NCBI GenBank assembly: GCA_900767415.1
Contig: CAAFYZ010000052.1
Span: 62,001 to 126,000 of the forward strand
DNA: 64,000 nt
DNA from: Clostridia bacterium
GTDB taxonomy: Bacteria > Bacillota > Clostridia > Oscillospirales > CAG-272
Reading direction: 5' to 3'
The notes below the pieces were generated by a model. The model saw nothing but the letters and a program-made list of their open reading frames with translations, did not search any database and was not told the origin of the DNA. The position numbers and the translations under genes are program-made. Within the stretch, counting starts at the first letter, position 1. Each line of letters starts with the position of its first letter. Positions 50,850 through 59,115 of the stretch are shown here, piece after piece.

Positions 50850-53426
50850 ATGGAACATACATATAAAAGCCAGGACATCGAGTTTCCCGATCAGCACATA
50901 GAAGAAAAAGACATGGAAAAAGAGGTCAAGAGCGCATTCATTGAGTATTCGATGAGCGTTATCACCTCCCGTGCCCTTCCCGATGTGCGCGACGGTATGA
51001 AACCCGGTCAGCGGCGTATCCTCTACGCAATGTACGAGGACAATCTGACGTATGACAAACCCTTCCGTAAGTCGGCGACGACGGTCGGTAACGTGCTCGG
51101 TCGCTATCACCCGCACGGCGACTCCGCCGTCTATCAGGCGATGGTAAGAATGGCACAGAACTTCTCCCTCCGCTATCCCCTCGTCGAAGGACACGGAAAC
51201 TTCGGTAACGTCGACGGCGACGGTGCCGCCGCCTACCGTTATACCGAGGCGAGAATGAGCAAGATCGCCGATCAGATGATGCGCGACATCGAGAAAAAAG
51301 TCGTCCCGATGACCCGCAACTTCGACAACACGCGCGACGAGCCGGAAGTACTTCCTTCCCGCTTCCCGAACCTGCTTGTCAACGGTTCGGTCGGTATCGC
51401 CGTCGGTATGGCGACGAATATCCCACCCCACAACCTCTCCGAGGTCATCGAAGGGACGATTTTCCGCATGGAGAATCCCGAGTGTACCGTCGACGACATT
51501 CTCCCTTATATCAAGGGACCCGACTTCCCCACCGCGGCGCTGATCTACGGCACGCGCGGAATCAGAGAGGCATACGAGACGGGCAAGGGGCGCATCTACG
51601 TGCGTGCCCGCGGGACGATAGACGAAGAGCATCGCCGCATCGTCTTCACCGAGATCCCTTATATGGTAAACAAGGCACTTCTGATCGAGAGCATCGCGAA
51701 TCTTTATAAAGAGAAAAAGATCGAAGGAATCTCCGGTCTTCGCGACGAGTCGGGCAGAGGGGGAATGCGGATCGTCGTCGAATATAAGAAAGAGGCGAAC
51801 GGCGAGGTCATCATGAACCAGCTCTATAAGTACACCCAGTTGCAGGACACCTGCTCGGTGAATATGCTGGTCATCGACGGCGGAGAGCCGAAGATCCTTC
51901 CCCTTCTCTCCATTCTCGACAATTACATCGCCTTCCAGAAATCCGTCATCGTCAAGCGGACGCAGTTCGACCTTGACAAGGCACTGAAAGAACTCCATAT
52001 CCTCGAAGGATACCGTATCGCGACCGACAACATCGACGAGGTCATCGAGATCATCAAGAAGAGCGAGTCGATCCCCTCGGCAAAAGAAAGTCTGAAAGAA
52101 CGCTTCGGTCTCTCCGACGAGCAGGCACAGGCAATCGTCGATATGACCCTCGGTAAACTCTCGGGACTTGAGAGACAGAAGGTCGAAGACAGAATCGAAA
52201 AACTGACCGCTATCGTCGCGGATCTGCGCGACATTCTCGAAAGCGAAGGACGGGTCGAAGAGATCCTCAAAAACGAGCTGACAGAGATCAAGACGAAGTT
52301 CGGCGACAAGCGTCGGACCGAGATCGTCGAGGCGACCGAAGAGATCGACCTCGAAGACCTGATCGAGCGGCACACCTGCGTTATCACGATGAGCCACACC
52401 GGTTACATCAAGAGACAGAGAGCCGACACCTACACGGCGCAGAACCGCGGCGGCAAGGGTATCATCGGCATGACGACGAAGGAAGACGACTACGTCGAGA
52501 ACCTGATCGTCGTCGACAGCCATTCCACCCTTCTCTTCTTCACCAACTTCGGTAAGGTCTACGCGAAGAAGGCGTATCGGATTCCCGAGGCGTCGAGAAC
52601 CGCGAAGGGATCGAACATCGTCAATATCCTCGACGTCGAAAAGGACGAAAAGGTGACGGCGATTCTGCCCGTGACCGAGTTCAACGAAGGCGAGTACCTC
52701 ACGATGATCACCCGCTTCGGCGTCATCAAGAGGACGCGCCTCACCGACTTCTCCTACCAGAGAAAGGGAGGGAAAATCGCCATTACGCTTGACGAGGGCG
52801 ACGAACTTCTCTTTGTCAGACATACCACGGGCGGAGAGAATCTGCTCATTGCCACAAAGGACGGCAACGCCGTCCGCTTCACCGAAGAGAATGTCCGCGT
52901 GATGGGCAGAGGAGCGCGCGGCGTGCGCGGTATCACCCTGTCCGACGGGGACGAGGTCGTCGGTGTCGCCGTGGTCGACGATACGAAGATGCTCCTCACC
53001 ATCACGGAAAAGGGGCTTGGCAAGAGAACGCCCTTCTCCGAGTTCCGCGAGATGAAGAATCGTGGCGGACACGGTATCATCTGCCACCACATCACCGAGC
53101 GGTCGGGTAAACTCTCGTCCATCGCCGCCGTGGCGGAAGACGACGACGTCATGCTGATCACCGACGAAGGTACGATTATCCGTATCCCCGTCTCGGGCAT
53201 CAACGTCTATTCGAGAGGTGCGTCGGGCATTATCGTCATGCGCCTTGCCGAAGGAAGCTCCATCATTCACTTCGCGAGAATCGAGAAGGAAGAGGAGATC
53301 GAGCGGGAGAGCGAGACGATCGACAAGACCATCGCCGAGTCGCCGAAGCCCGCACCCGAAAGAGAGGCACTCGACGACGATACCGACGAAGAGCCGACGG
53401 ACGACGGGGAAGGATCGGAAGAATGA
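50850..53426 (+). CDS. gyrA: DNA gyrase subunit A
   Basis: An 858-residue GyrA. The catalytic tyrosine is Tyr131 in AAAYRYTEARM; KPGQRRILYAMYE and RYHPHGDSAVYQAMVRMAQ are conserved. The C-terminal beta-pinwheel includes the GyrA box QRRGGKG-like QNRGGKGIIG. The quinolone-determining region keeps Ser92 (Escherichia coli Ser83), but the acidic residue expected four positions later is Gln96. An acidic tail ends the protein. It starts at ATG 50850 and overlaps a lipoprotein gene by four bases. Confidence 0.97.
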   Translation: MEHTYKSQDIEFPDQHIEEKDMEKEVKSAFIEYSMSVITSRALPDVRDGMKPGQRRILYAMYEDNLTYDKPFRKSATTVGNVLGRYHPHGDSAVYQAMVRMAQNFSLRYPLVEGHGNFGNVDGDGAAAYRYTEARMSKIADQMMRDIEKKVVPMTRNFDNTRDEPEVLPSRFPNLLVNGSVGIAVGMATNIPPHNLSEVIEGTIFRMENPECTVDDILPYIKGPDFPTAALIYGTRGIREAYETGKGRIYVRARGTIDEEHRRIVFTEIPYMVNKALLIESIANLYKEKKIEGISGLRDESGRGGMRIVVEYKKEANGEVIMNQLYKYTQLQDTCSVNMLVIDGGEPKILPLLSILDNYIAFQKSVIVKRTQFDLDKALKELHILEGYRIATDNIDEVIEIIKKSESIPSAKESLKERFGLSDEQAQAIVDMTLGKLSGLERQKVEDRIEKLTAIVADLRDILESEGRVEEILKNELTEIKTKFGDKRRTEIVEATEEIDLEDLIERHTCVITMSHTGYIKRQRADTYTAQNRGGKGIIGMTTKEDDYVENLIVVDSHSTLLFFTNFGKVYAKKAYRIPEASRTAKGSNIVNILDVEKDEKVTAILPVTEFNEGEYLTMITRFGVIKRTRLTDFSYQRKGGKIAITLDEGDELLFVRHTTGGENLLIATKDGNAVRFTEENVRVMGRGARGVRGITLSDGDEVVGVAVVDDTKMLLTITEKGLGKRTPFSEFREMKNRGGHGIICHHITERSGKLSSIAAVAEDDDVMLITDEGTIIRIPVSGINVYSRGASGIIVMRLAEGSSIIHFARIEKEEEIERESETIDKTIAESPKPAPEREALDDDTDEEPTDDGEGSEE

Positions 53427-54076
53427 GACGCGTCGTTTCGGGACTTCTGATTTGCGCGCTGACCCTTCTTTCCCTTCTCTCCTGCGGGGAGAAGAACCGC
53501 ACCTATGACGAAGGAGAAGTCCTCGCCGCGGCGCGGACGCTCCTTCCCGCCGCCGAGGCACTCAACGAAATCTACTACGGAGACGGGATTCGCCCGGACA
53601 CCGAGCGCACGGAAGAAAAAAACGGGGTCTACTACCCCGCCCTTGCCGAAGACCTTGCGCGCTATTCCCTTTCGACGGTCGACGAACTGAAAGAGAGAAC
53701 CCGCGCGACCTTTTCCGCCTCCCTTTCTTCCCTTCTCTTCTCCACGAAACTTTCTTCCGTCTCGGACGGAGAAAGTATCACGTCCTTTTCGCGGTTTTAT
53801 CAGGCGTATGAAGGAAAAGGCGAAGAGAAAAAGCCGACCTTCTTCATGGTAAATTCCGAGACGAAGGGACTCCTCACCGATAAACTTACGTACGATTACG
53901 AGAACCTTTCGGTCGAAGGTGCCGAGGGACAGACGGTCTATGTTACCCTGTCCGTCGTCGCCGAGAACGAAAAGGGAGAGCGTGCGACCGTCTCTTTGCG
54001 CGTCGGACTGTTGGAAGAGGCGGACGGATGGCGGATCGACACGCCGACCTACGCGAGATACCCACTTACCAAATAA
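53423..54076 (+). CDS. Putative lipoprotein, unknown function
   Basis: A 217-residue secreted protein. The signal peptide (MRRVVSGLLICALTLLSLLSC) ends with lipobox LSLLSC, so it should be lipid-anchored outside. The rest shows no family I recognise; the C-terminal half is probably a small beta-rich domain. Its ATG overlaps the gyrA stop (ATGA), so it is translated with gyrase. The last 34 bases before the stop are copied twice more in the spacer that follows. Confidence 0.75.
   Translation: MRRVVSGLLICALTLLSLLSCGEKNRTYDEGEVLAAARTLLPAAEALNEIYYGDGIRPDTERTEEKNGVYYPALAEDLARYSLSTVDELKERTRATFSASLSSLLFSTKLSSVSDGESITSFSRFYQAYEGKGEEKKPTFFMVNSETKGLLTDKLTYDYENLSVEGAEGQTVYVTLSVVAENEKGERATVSLRVGLLEEADGWRIDTPTYARYPLTK
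54030..54063 (+). repeat. 3'-end repeat, copy 1 (within the lipoprotein gene)
   Basis: This 34-base segment at the end of the lipoprotein gene recurs at 54169-54202 with four differences and partly at 54324-54339. The second copies lie outside the gene, indicating a local duplication. Confidence 0.7.
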
Positions 54077-54131
54077 GATTGCGGAATGATCTGTATTCGA
54101 CACGCCTATGAGTCGCCGCGGCGCTTCTTTT

Positions 54132-54160
54132 TGTAGGGGTCGGCGCCCCCGACGACCCGC
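54132..54160. repeat. Dispersed palindromic repeat (GTAGGGGTCGGCG family), copy 1
   Basis: TGTAGGGGTCGGCG followed by CCCCCGACGACCCGC. The same sequence occurs four or five times between 61.5 and 62.2 kb. It separates copies of the lipoprotein 3' end, as if it had inserted there. Confidence 0.75.
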
Positions 54161-54168
54161 AAAAGGGT

Positions 54169-54202
54169 GGCGAATCGACACACCGACCTATGCGAGATAC
54201 CC
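54169..54202 (+). repeat. 3'-end repeat, copy 2
   Basis: Near-identical to 54030-54063 but with no open frame leading into it; a short third remnant is at 54324-54339. Confidence 0.7.
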
Positions 54203-54242
54203 GATAAATCATTAAAAAAATATCATTGAGGGTTCTCTTCTC

Positions 54243-54315
54243 TCGCTGAAAGCGAATTTCACATGACGCAGTCATATTTCACGCGAGGAGCGCATTTCAC
54301 CCGACCGCAGGTCGG
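54243..54315. repeat. Array of small hairpins separated by ATTTCAC
   Basis: Four short palindromes, TCGCT/AGCGA, ATGAC/GTCAT, GCG/CGC and CCGACC/GGTCGG, are joined by ATTTCAC at 54256-54262, 54276-54282 and 54294-54300, followed by ATTTCG. Arrays of this kind occur in spacers of gut Clostridia and look like a miniature repeat family rather than a gene. The 54077-54436 spacer holds no coding region. Confidence 0.65.
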
Positions 54316-54436
54316 ATTTCGTTCCTACGCGAGATACCCCATCCACCGATAAGAAAAACGCTTTCTTATCGACCTTACTTATTTTGTTTTCTTTTGAAAA
54401 AATATAAAAAACTTTTTGAAAAGCGAGGTTTTTCAC

Positions 54437-55057
54437 ATGAAATTCAAGGAAAAAATCGTCAAGCTCAGAAAACTGAAGGGTCTGACCCAGGACGAGTTTG
54501 CCAGCGCCGTCGGCGTCTCCCGCCAGGCAGTCTACAAGTGGGAGTGCGGACAGTCCTACCCCGAAGTGGCAAAACTTCTTGAAATCAAGATGCTCTTCGG
54601 TATCAGCATCGACGATCTTCTCGACGAGAGCTACGAAGTCATCGTCCCCGAAAAGAAGAAGAGAAAGAGAAGACCGAAGACCGAAGAAGAACTTGCCGCC
54701 GCGGCAGCCGCCAAGGCAGCGAGAGCAGAAGCCAACAAGGAAAAGAGCGAGTACGAAAAGTACTTCTCCGAGCCGACGATGGACGATGCCGCCATCCGCA
54801 AGGAGATTCTCAGCGTAAACGAAGAGAAAAAGGAAGAGGCACCGAAGGCGGAAGCACCGAAGGTCGAAGTCAAGCCGGAAGTCAAGCCGGAAGTAAAACC
54901 CGAGCCGAAACCCGAAGCAAAGCCCGCACCGAAGGCAGAAGCACCGAAGGTCGAAAAGAAACCCGAAGAGCCGAAGCCCGCGCCCAAGGCGGAAGAAAAA
55001 CCCGCCGAGAAAGAAGTCAAGGGCGGACTCTTCAGCCGTCTGTTCGGTAAGAAATAA
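54437..55057 (+). CDS. XRE-family regulator with Lys/Pro/Glu-rich tail
   Basis: A 206-residue protein. Residues 1-65 are a helix-turn-helix of the XRE/Cro type (KLRKLKGLTQDEFASAVGVS, RQAVYKWECGQSYPE, LFGISIDDLLDE). Residues 70-195 are low-complexity, with Ala, Lys, Glu and many KPE/KPA tandem motifs, presumably unstructured. The extreme C-terminus is GGLFSRLFGKK, an amphipathic basic motif that could attach to membrane. ATG 54437 follows AGCGAGG. The target is unknown; operators are not evident. Confidence 0.85.
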   Translation: MKFKEKIVKLRKLKGLTQDEFASAVGVSRQAVYKWECGQSYPEVAKLLEIKMLFGISIDDLLDESYEVIVPEKKKRKRRPKTEEELAAAAAAKAARAEANKEKSEYEKYFSEPTMDDAAIRKEILSVNEEKKEEAPKAEAPKVEVKPEVKPEVKPEPKPEAKPAPKAEAPKVEKKPEEPKPAPKAEEKPAEKEVKGGLFSRLFGKK

Positions 55058-55304
55058 GACGGATTTTGTAAATTTTCATTTACATTCATTGATTTTTTGA
55101 GGAAAAATGTCGGAATCGGACAAAAAGGATCCCGATAATCCTCTCACGCGCCCTTTTTCAAAAAAGGGAAAAATTGCATAAAATGCCCCGTTTTGTTTAC
55201 AATGAGAAAAACGAGAAAAGACGCGTCTTTTTCTTCTTCGGAGACAAGAGAGAAAAAGAGCGATCCTGCCGCCCCAAAAAAGGCGGCGGGAAGACGGGGG
55301 ATCT

Positions 55305-55586
55305 ATGGTACGCGGGACACAGAAAAGAATCGTCTATGTGAAAAACACGGGAGGAGCCGTCTTCGAAGAGGCGTTTTTCGTCGTGAAGGACGGAAAAGAG
55401 TCCGGACTCTCCGACGGCGATATGTTAGGAGAGGCGACCCGCATCATAGAAGAACACGCCGTGCGGGGCGGGCGGAGGGAAGAAGAGCGAAGGAAAAATT
55501 TTCCGGCGTGGCTTTTCTTCCTTTTCGGCATGCTGCTCTCCCTCGCCGTCAGCGCGTGCGCATACTTTTTTGCCGTCGTCCGATAG
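55305..55586 (+). CDS. Small membrane protein upstream of RNase J
   Basis: A 93-residue protein with a C-terminal transmembrane helix (FPAWLFFLFGMLLSLAVSACAYFFA) and a soluble N-terminal part (RIVYVKNTGGAVFEEAFFVV ... EATRIIEEHA). I have seen similar small proteins in Clostridia but know no function. GGGGG lies four bases before ATG 55305. It occupies the region that a longer RNase J frame would need, which argues for the downstream RNase J start. It probably shares its transcript with that gene. Confidence 0.7.
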   Translation: MVRGTQKRIVYVKNTGGAVFEEAFFVVKDGKESGLSDGDMLGEATRIIEEHAVRGGRREEERRKNFPAWLFFLFGMLLSLAVSACAYFFAVVR

Positions 55587-55696
55587 ACGCCGCACAGCGG
55601 AAAAAGAAAAAAGGAAGACGGCGCAACGAAACGATTTGCTTTCCCCACGGGAAAGAGAGCCGCGGCGTTCGCGGCATAGATTACGGAGTAAAACTT

Positions 55697-57721
55697 TTGA
55701 CAAACAATAAAAACAGAAACGATTACAGAAAGGCGAAGGGAGAAGAGGACGTTTTCGAGCCGTTTGAAAAGAACGGGAAAAAGAAGAAACCTTCCTTCTC
55801 CGACGCCAAAAGAGGGACGAGAGAAAAAGGCGGAAAAGAAAGAATCTCCCGCGGGGACAGACGCCCCTTCCCCACCGAGAAAAAAGCGGGAAACACGAAC
55901 CCCCACCCGCACCGCTCCCCCGCCCCGCAAAAAGCCGCCGAAGAGCGTAAAGGGACGGGCGAAAAGAAGAAAAACGCCGCCATGGCGAAGTCCTCTCCCC
56001 GCCTCTCTCTTGCGAAGCCGATGACGAAGACGGCAAAAGGGACCTATCGCCCCGCAGACCACGGCGGAAAACTGAAGATCATGTCCCTCGGCGGGCTGCA
56101 GGAAATCGGCAAGAACATGACCGTCCTCGAATACGGGAACGATATCATCGTGGTGGACTGCGGCATGGCGTTCCCCGACGAGGAGATGCCGGGCGTCGAC
56201 TATGTGATTCCCGATGTCTCCTACCTTGTCAAAAACGCCGACAAGGTGCGCGGCATCCTCATCACGCACGGGCACGAAGACCATATCGGCGCAATCCCCT
56301 ACGTCCTCGCGCAGGTGCGCACGCCCATCTACGGCACGCGCCTCTCTCTCGGGATCATCGAAGGGAAACTTGCCGAGAATCACCCGGACTACGAGCCGGA
56401 CCTCTATACGGTGGAGGCGGGCGACACGGTCGATCTCGGCGTCTTCCGCGTGGAATTCGTCCACGTCAACCATTCCATCGCGGACGCCTGTGCCCTCGCG
56501 ATCCGCACGCCGGTCGCCACGGTGTTCCACACCGGGGACTTCAAGATCGACGTCTCCCCGATCGACGGCAAAATGATAGACCTCACGAGAATCGGCGAGA
56601 TCGGGCGCGAAGGGGTGGATCTTCTCCTGTGCGAATCGACGAACGCGGAGCGCGCGGGCTTTACCCCGTCGGAGCGCACCGTCGGCAGTTCGCTCGAGCG
56701 CATTTTCATGCAGTACGTAGACCGCAGAATCCTCATCGCGACCTTCTCTTCCAACGTGCACCGAGTGCAGCAGATCATCGACGCAAGTTACAGCCACGGC
56801 AGAAAAGTCGCCGTCATGGGGCGCAGCATGGTGAACGTCATCGGCGCGGCGACCGAACTCGGATACATGGACTTTCCCGAGGGTGTCCTGATCGACATCT
56901 CGGAGATCAAACGCTATAAGCCCGAACAGATTACCATCATCACGACGGGGAGTCAGGGCGAGCCGATGTCCGCCCTCTACCGCATCGCCTTCTCCGAAAA
57001 TGAGAAGGTAAAAATCGACCCGCGCGACGTCGTGATTTTAAGTTCCAGTGCCATTCCCGGCAACGAAAAACTGATCGGCAAGATCATCAACGCCCTCGTC
57101 AAGAGCGGCGTCCGCGTCGTCAACGACTCGGTCGAAGAAGTGCACGTCTCGGGACACGCCTGCCGCGAGGAGATCAAGATGCTGATCGGACTTCTGAAGC
57201 CGAAATACTTCGTTCCGATCCACGGCGAGTACCGCCATCTTTACGCCAACAAGGACAACGCCGAGTTTATGGGAATCCCCGCGGAGAACATTCTGATCTC
57301 CGAGATCGGCAAGGTCATCGAGCTTGACAAAAACGGCATCCGCTTCCACGGCACCGTCCCTTCGGGCAACGTGCTGGTGGACGGCTCGGGCGTCGGCGAC
57401 ATCGGCTCGGTCGTCCTGCGGGACAGAAAGCACCTCTCCGAGGACGGTCTTGTCGTCGTCGTGGCGACGGTGGATCTCGCGGGAGGGAATCTCCTCTCGG
57501 GTCCCGACATCGTCTCCCGCGGCTTCGTCTACGTCAAGGAGTCGGAGGAACTGATGGAGGCATCGCGGCGGATCGTCGCGGACGCACTCACGGACGCACT
57601 CGACCGCCATATCACCGACTGGGCAGAACTCAAGAGCGTGATCCGCGACTGCCTTGCAAAATTTATTTTCGCAAAAACCAAGAGAAAACCGATGATTCTT
57701 CCTGTCATCATGGAGATCTGA
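55697..57721 (+). CDS. rnj: Ribonuclease J
   Basis: A 674-residue RNase J, with metallo-beta-lactamase and beta-CASP domains and combined endo- and 5'-3' exonuclease activity in mRNA decay. Metal binding is by HGHEDH; LGGLQEIGKNM, DCGMAFPDEEMPGVDYVIPD and GSQGEPMSAL are conserved. An N-terminal extension of about 115 residues is highly basic and low-complexity, as in several Clostridia. I start it at TTG 55697, seven bases after GGAG. A frame continues to 55193 but collides with the small membrane protein. Confidence 0.93.
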   Translation: MTNNKNRNDYRKAKGEEDVFEPFEKNGKKKKPSFSDAKRGTREKGGKERISRGDRRPFPTEKKAGNTNPHPHRSPAPQKAAEERKGTGEKKKNAAMAKSSPRLSLAKPMTKTAKGTYRPADHGGKLKIMSLGGLQEIGKNMTVLEYGNDIIVVDCGMAFPDEEMPGVDYVIPDVSYLVKNADKVRGILITHGHEDHIGAIPYVLAQVRTPIYGTRLSLGIIEGKLAENHPDYEPDLYTVEAGDTVDLGVFRVEFVHVNHSIADACALAIRTPVATVFHTGDFKIDVSPIDGKMIDLTRIGEIGREGVDLLLCESTNAERAGFTPSERTVGSSLERIFMQYVDRRILIATFSSNVHRVQQIIDASYSHGRKVAVMGRSMVNVIGAATELGYMDFPEGVLIDISEIKRYKPEQITIITTGSQGEPMSALYRIAFSENEKVKIDPRDVVILSSSAIPGNEKLIGKIINALVKSGVRVVNDSVEEVHVSGHACREEIKMLIGLLKPKYFVPIHGEYRHLYANKDNAEFMGIPAENILISEIGKVIELDKNGIRFHGTVPSGNVLVDGSGVGDIGSVVLRDRKHLSEDGLVVVVATVDLAGGNLLSGPDIVSRGFVYVKESEELMEASRRIVADALTDALDRHITDWAELKSVIRDCLAKFIFAKTKRKPMILPVIMEI

Positions 57722-57776
57722 TTTTTCGGAAAAAGAACCGAAACAAACCTCATTTTATAAACGAAAGTTTACAATT

Positions 57777-58412
57777 ATGATGATTTTTGCTTACGCCGAT
57801 CTTTCGCCGGCGTTGCACGGCGAGACCGATCGGAAGACGATCGCGGGGGTACAGCACGTAGAGGCATACCGACTGCTCGCCGATCTCTACCGCATCGTGT
57901 ACCAAAAGGACCTTCCCGCTCTTCGGCGCGCGGAGGGCGGAAAGCCCTATCTTTGCGGGCGGGAGGTCCCCTTCTTTTCCGTCTCGCACGAGGGGTGCGT
58001 GGTCGGCGTCTTTCTCTCCTCTTCTCACGAGGCGGGACTGGACATCAACCGCACGACGAGAGCGGCGAACGAGCGCGCCTGCCGTCGCTTTCTCGGTGCC
58101 ATGCGGGAGAGCGACCGCCTCCCGTCCGAGGACGTGACGTTTTACCGTGCGGCATACAGAGAAGGAAGACGGTACGTGCCGACGCCCTTTTCCCCCGTTT
58201 TTTCGGAAGAAGAAGAGGTGGCGACGCGCTTTTCCCGTGCCGAGGCGTGTCTGAAACTGTCGGGCGGCGGCTTCGCCGATCTATCGCGCCTTGCGGAGAT
58301 TTCGGCGCGCGCGCAGGTGCTGTCCTTTTTCCTTCCGCCCCCGCTCTCTTCCTATACCGTATCGCTCGCCGTCGATCCGACGGAAAAGACCCCGCGGGAT
58401 CTTCGCGGGTAA
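57777..58412 (+). CDS. 4'-phosphopantetheinyl transferase (Sfp-type)
   Basis: A 211-residue protein with PPTase hallmarks: GKPYLCGREVPFFSVSHEG, the magnesium-binding GLDIN and a FSRAEACLKLSGGGF segment standing for the W/FxxKEAxxK motif. Such enzymes transfer the pantetheine arm of CoA to acyl-carrier proteins. The gene lies in a rightward series rnj, PPTase, two-component system, plsX, so a link to fatty-acid synthesis is plausible. Two ATGs open it; I use the first. Confidence 0.82.
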   Translation: MMIFAYADLSPALHGETDRKTIAGVQHVEAYRLLADLYRIVYQKDLPALRRAEGGKPYLCGREVPFFSVSHEGCVVGVFLSSSHEAGLDINRTTRAANERACRRFLGAMRESDRLPSEDVTFYRAAYREGRRYVPTPFSPVFSEEEEVATRFSRAEACLKLSGGGFADLSRLAEISARAQVLSFFLPPPLSSYTVSLAVDPTEKTPRDLRG

Positions 58413-58440
58413 CGGACCTTTAAGAAGAAAGGAGACTCCG

Positions 58441-59115
58441 ATGTTCAAAATTCTGATTGTGGAGGACGACTCCGAGCTGCGCGGACTTTTTAAGCGCGTG
58501 CTCGTCAAGAACGGATATTCCGTCCGCACGGCATCGAACGGCGCCGAGGCACTCGACCTTGTCGGTGCGGAATACATCGACCTGATTATCTCGGACATTA
58601 TGATGCCGGTGATGGACGGCTACGCGATGGTCTCTTCCCTGCGGGAGTCGGGCTATCAGATGCCCGTCATGATGATTACGGCGAAGGACGCCTTTGACGA
58701 TATGAAACTCGGCTTTCTCTCCGGGACGGACGATTATATGGTAAAGCCGATCAACGTCAACGAGATGGTTCTCCGCGTCGGTGCGCTTCTTCGCCGCGCC
58801 GAGATGATGAACGAGAGACGGCAGACTTTCGGCTCGACCGAACTCGACTGCGACTCTCTCACCGTGACGACGAACGGACAGTCCGTCACGCTCCCGCAGA
58901 AGGAATTCATGCTTCTTTACAAAATGGCGTCCTTCCCCGGGAAGATTTTTACAAGACAGCAACTGATGGACGACATCTGGGGGTACGACACGGAGACCGA
59001 CCGTCATACCGTCGATGTCCACATCGGGAGACTGCGCGACAGATTCCGCGACAACCCCGACTTTCAGATCACGACCATCCGCGGCGTCGGTTATAAGGTG
59101 ACGAAGACAACATGA
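58441..59115 (+). CDS. OmpR-family response regulator
   Basis: A 224-residue regulator. The receiver has DD at residues 9-10, the phosphorylated Asp in LIISDIMMPVMDGY and a Lys in DYMVKPI; a winged-helix effector domain follows (RTVDVHIGRLRDRF-like, TTIRGVGYKV). AAAGGAG lies eight bases before ATG 58441. It overlaps the histidine kinase by four bases, forming a standard two-component operon. The stimulus is unknown. Confidence 0.95.
   Translation: MFKILIVEDDSELRGLFKRVLVKNGYSVRTASNGAEALDLVGAEYIDLIISDIMMPVMDGYAMVSSLRESGYQMPVMMITAKDAFDDMKLGFLSGTDDYMVKPINVNEMVLRVGALLRRAEMMNERRQTFGSTELDCDSLTVTTNGQSVTLPQKEFMLLYKMASFPGKIFTRQQLMDDIWGYDTETDRHTVDVHIGRLRDRFRDNPDFQITTIRGVGYKVTKTT

Noticed and set aside
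50847..53561. A 904-codon minus-strand frame opposite gyrA
   Set aside because: Shadow of gyrA, with no motif.
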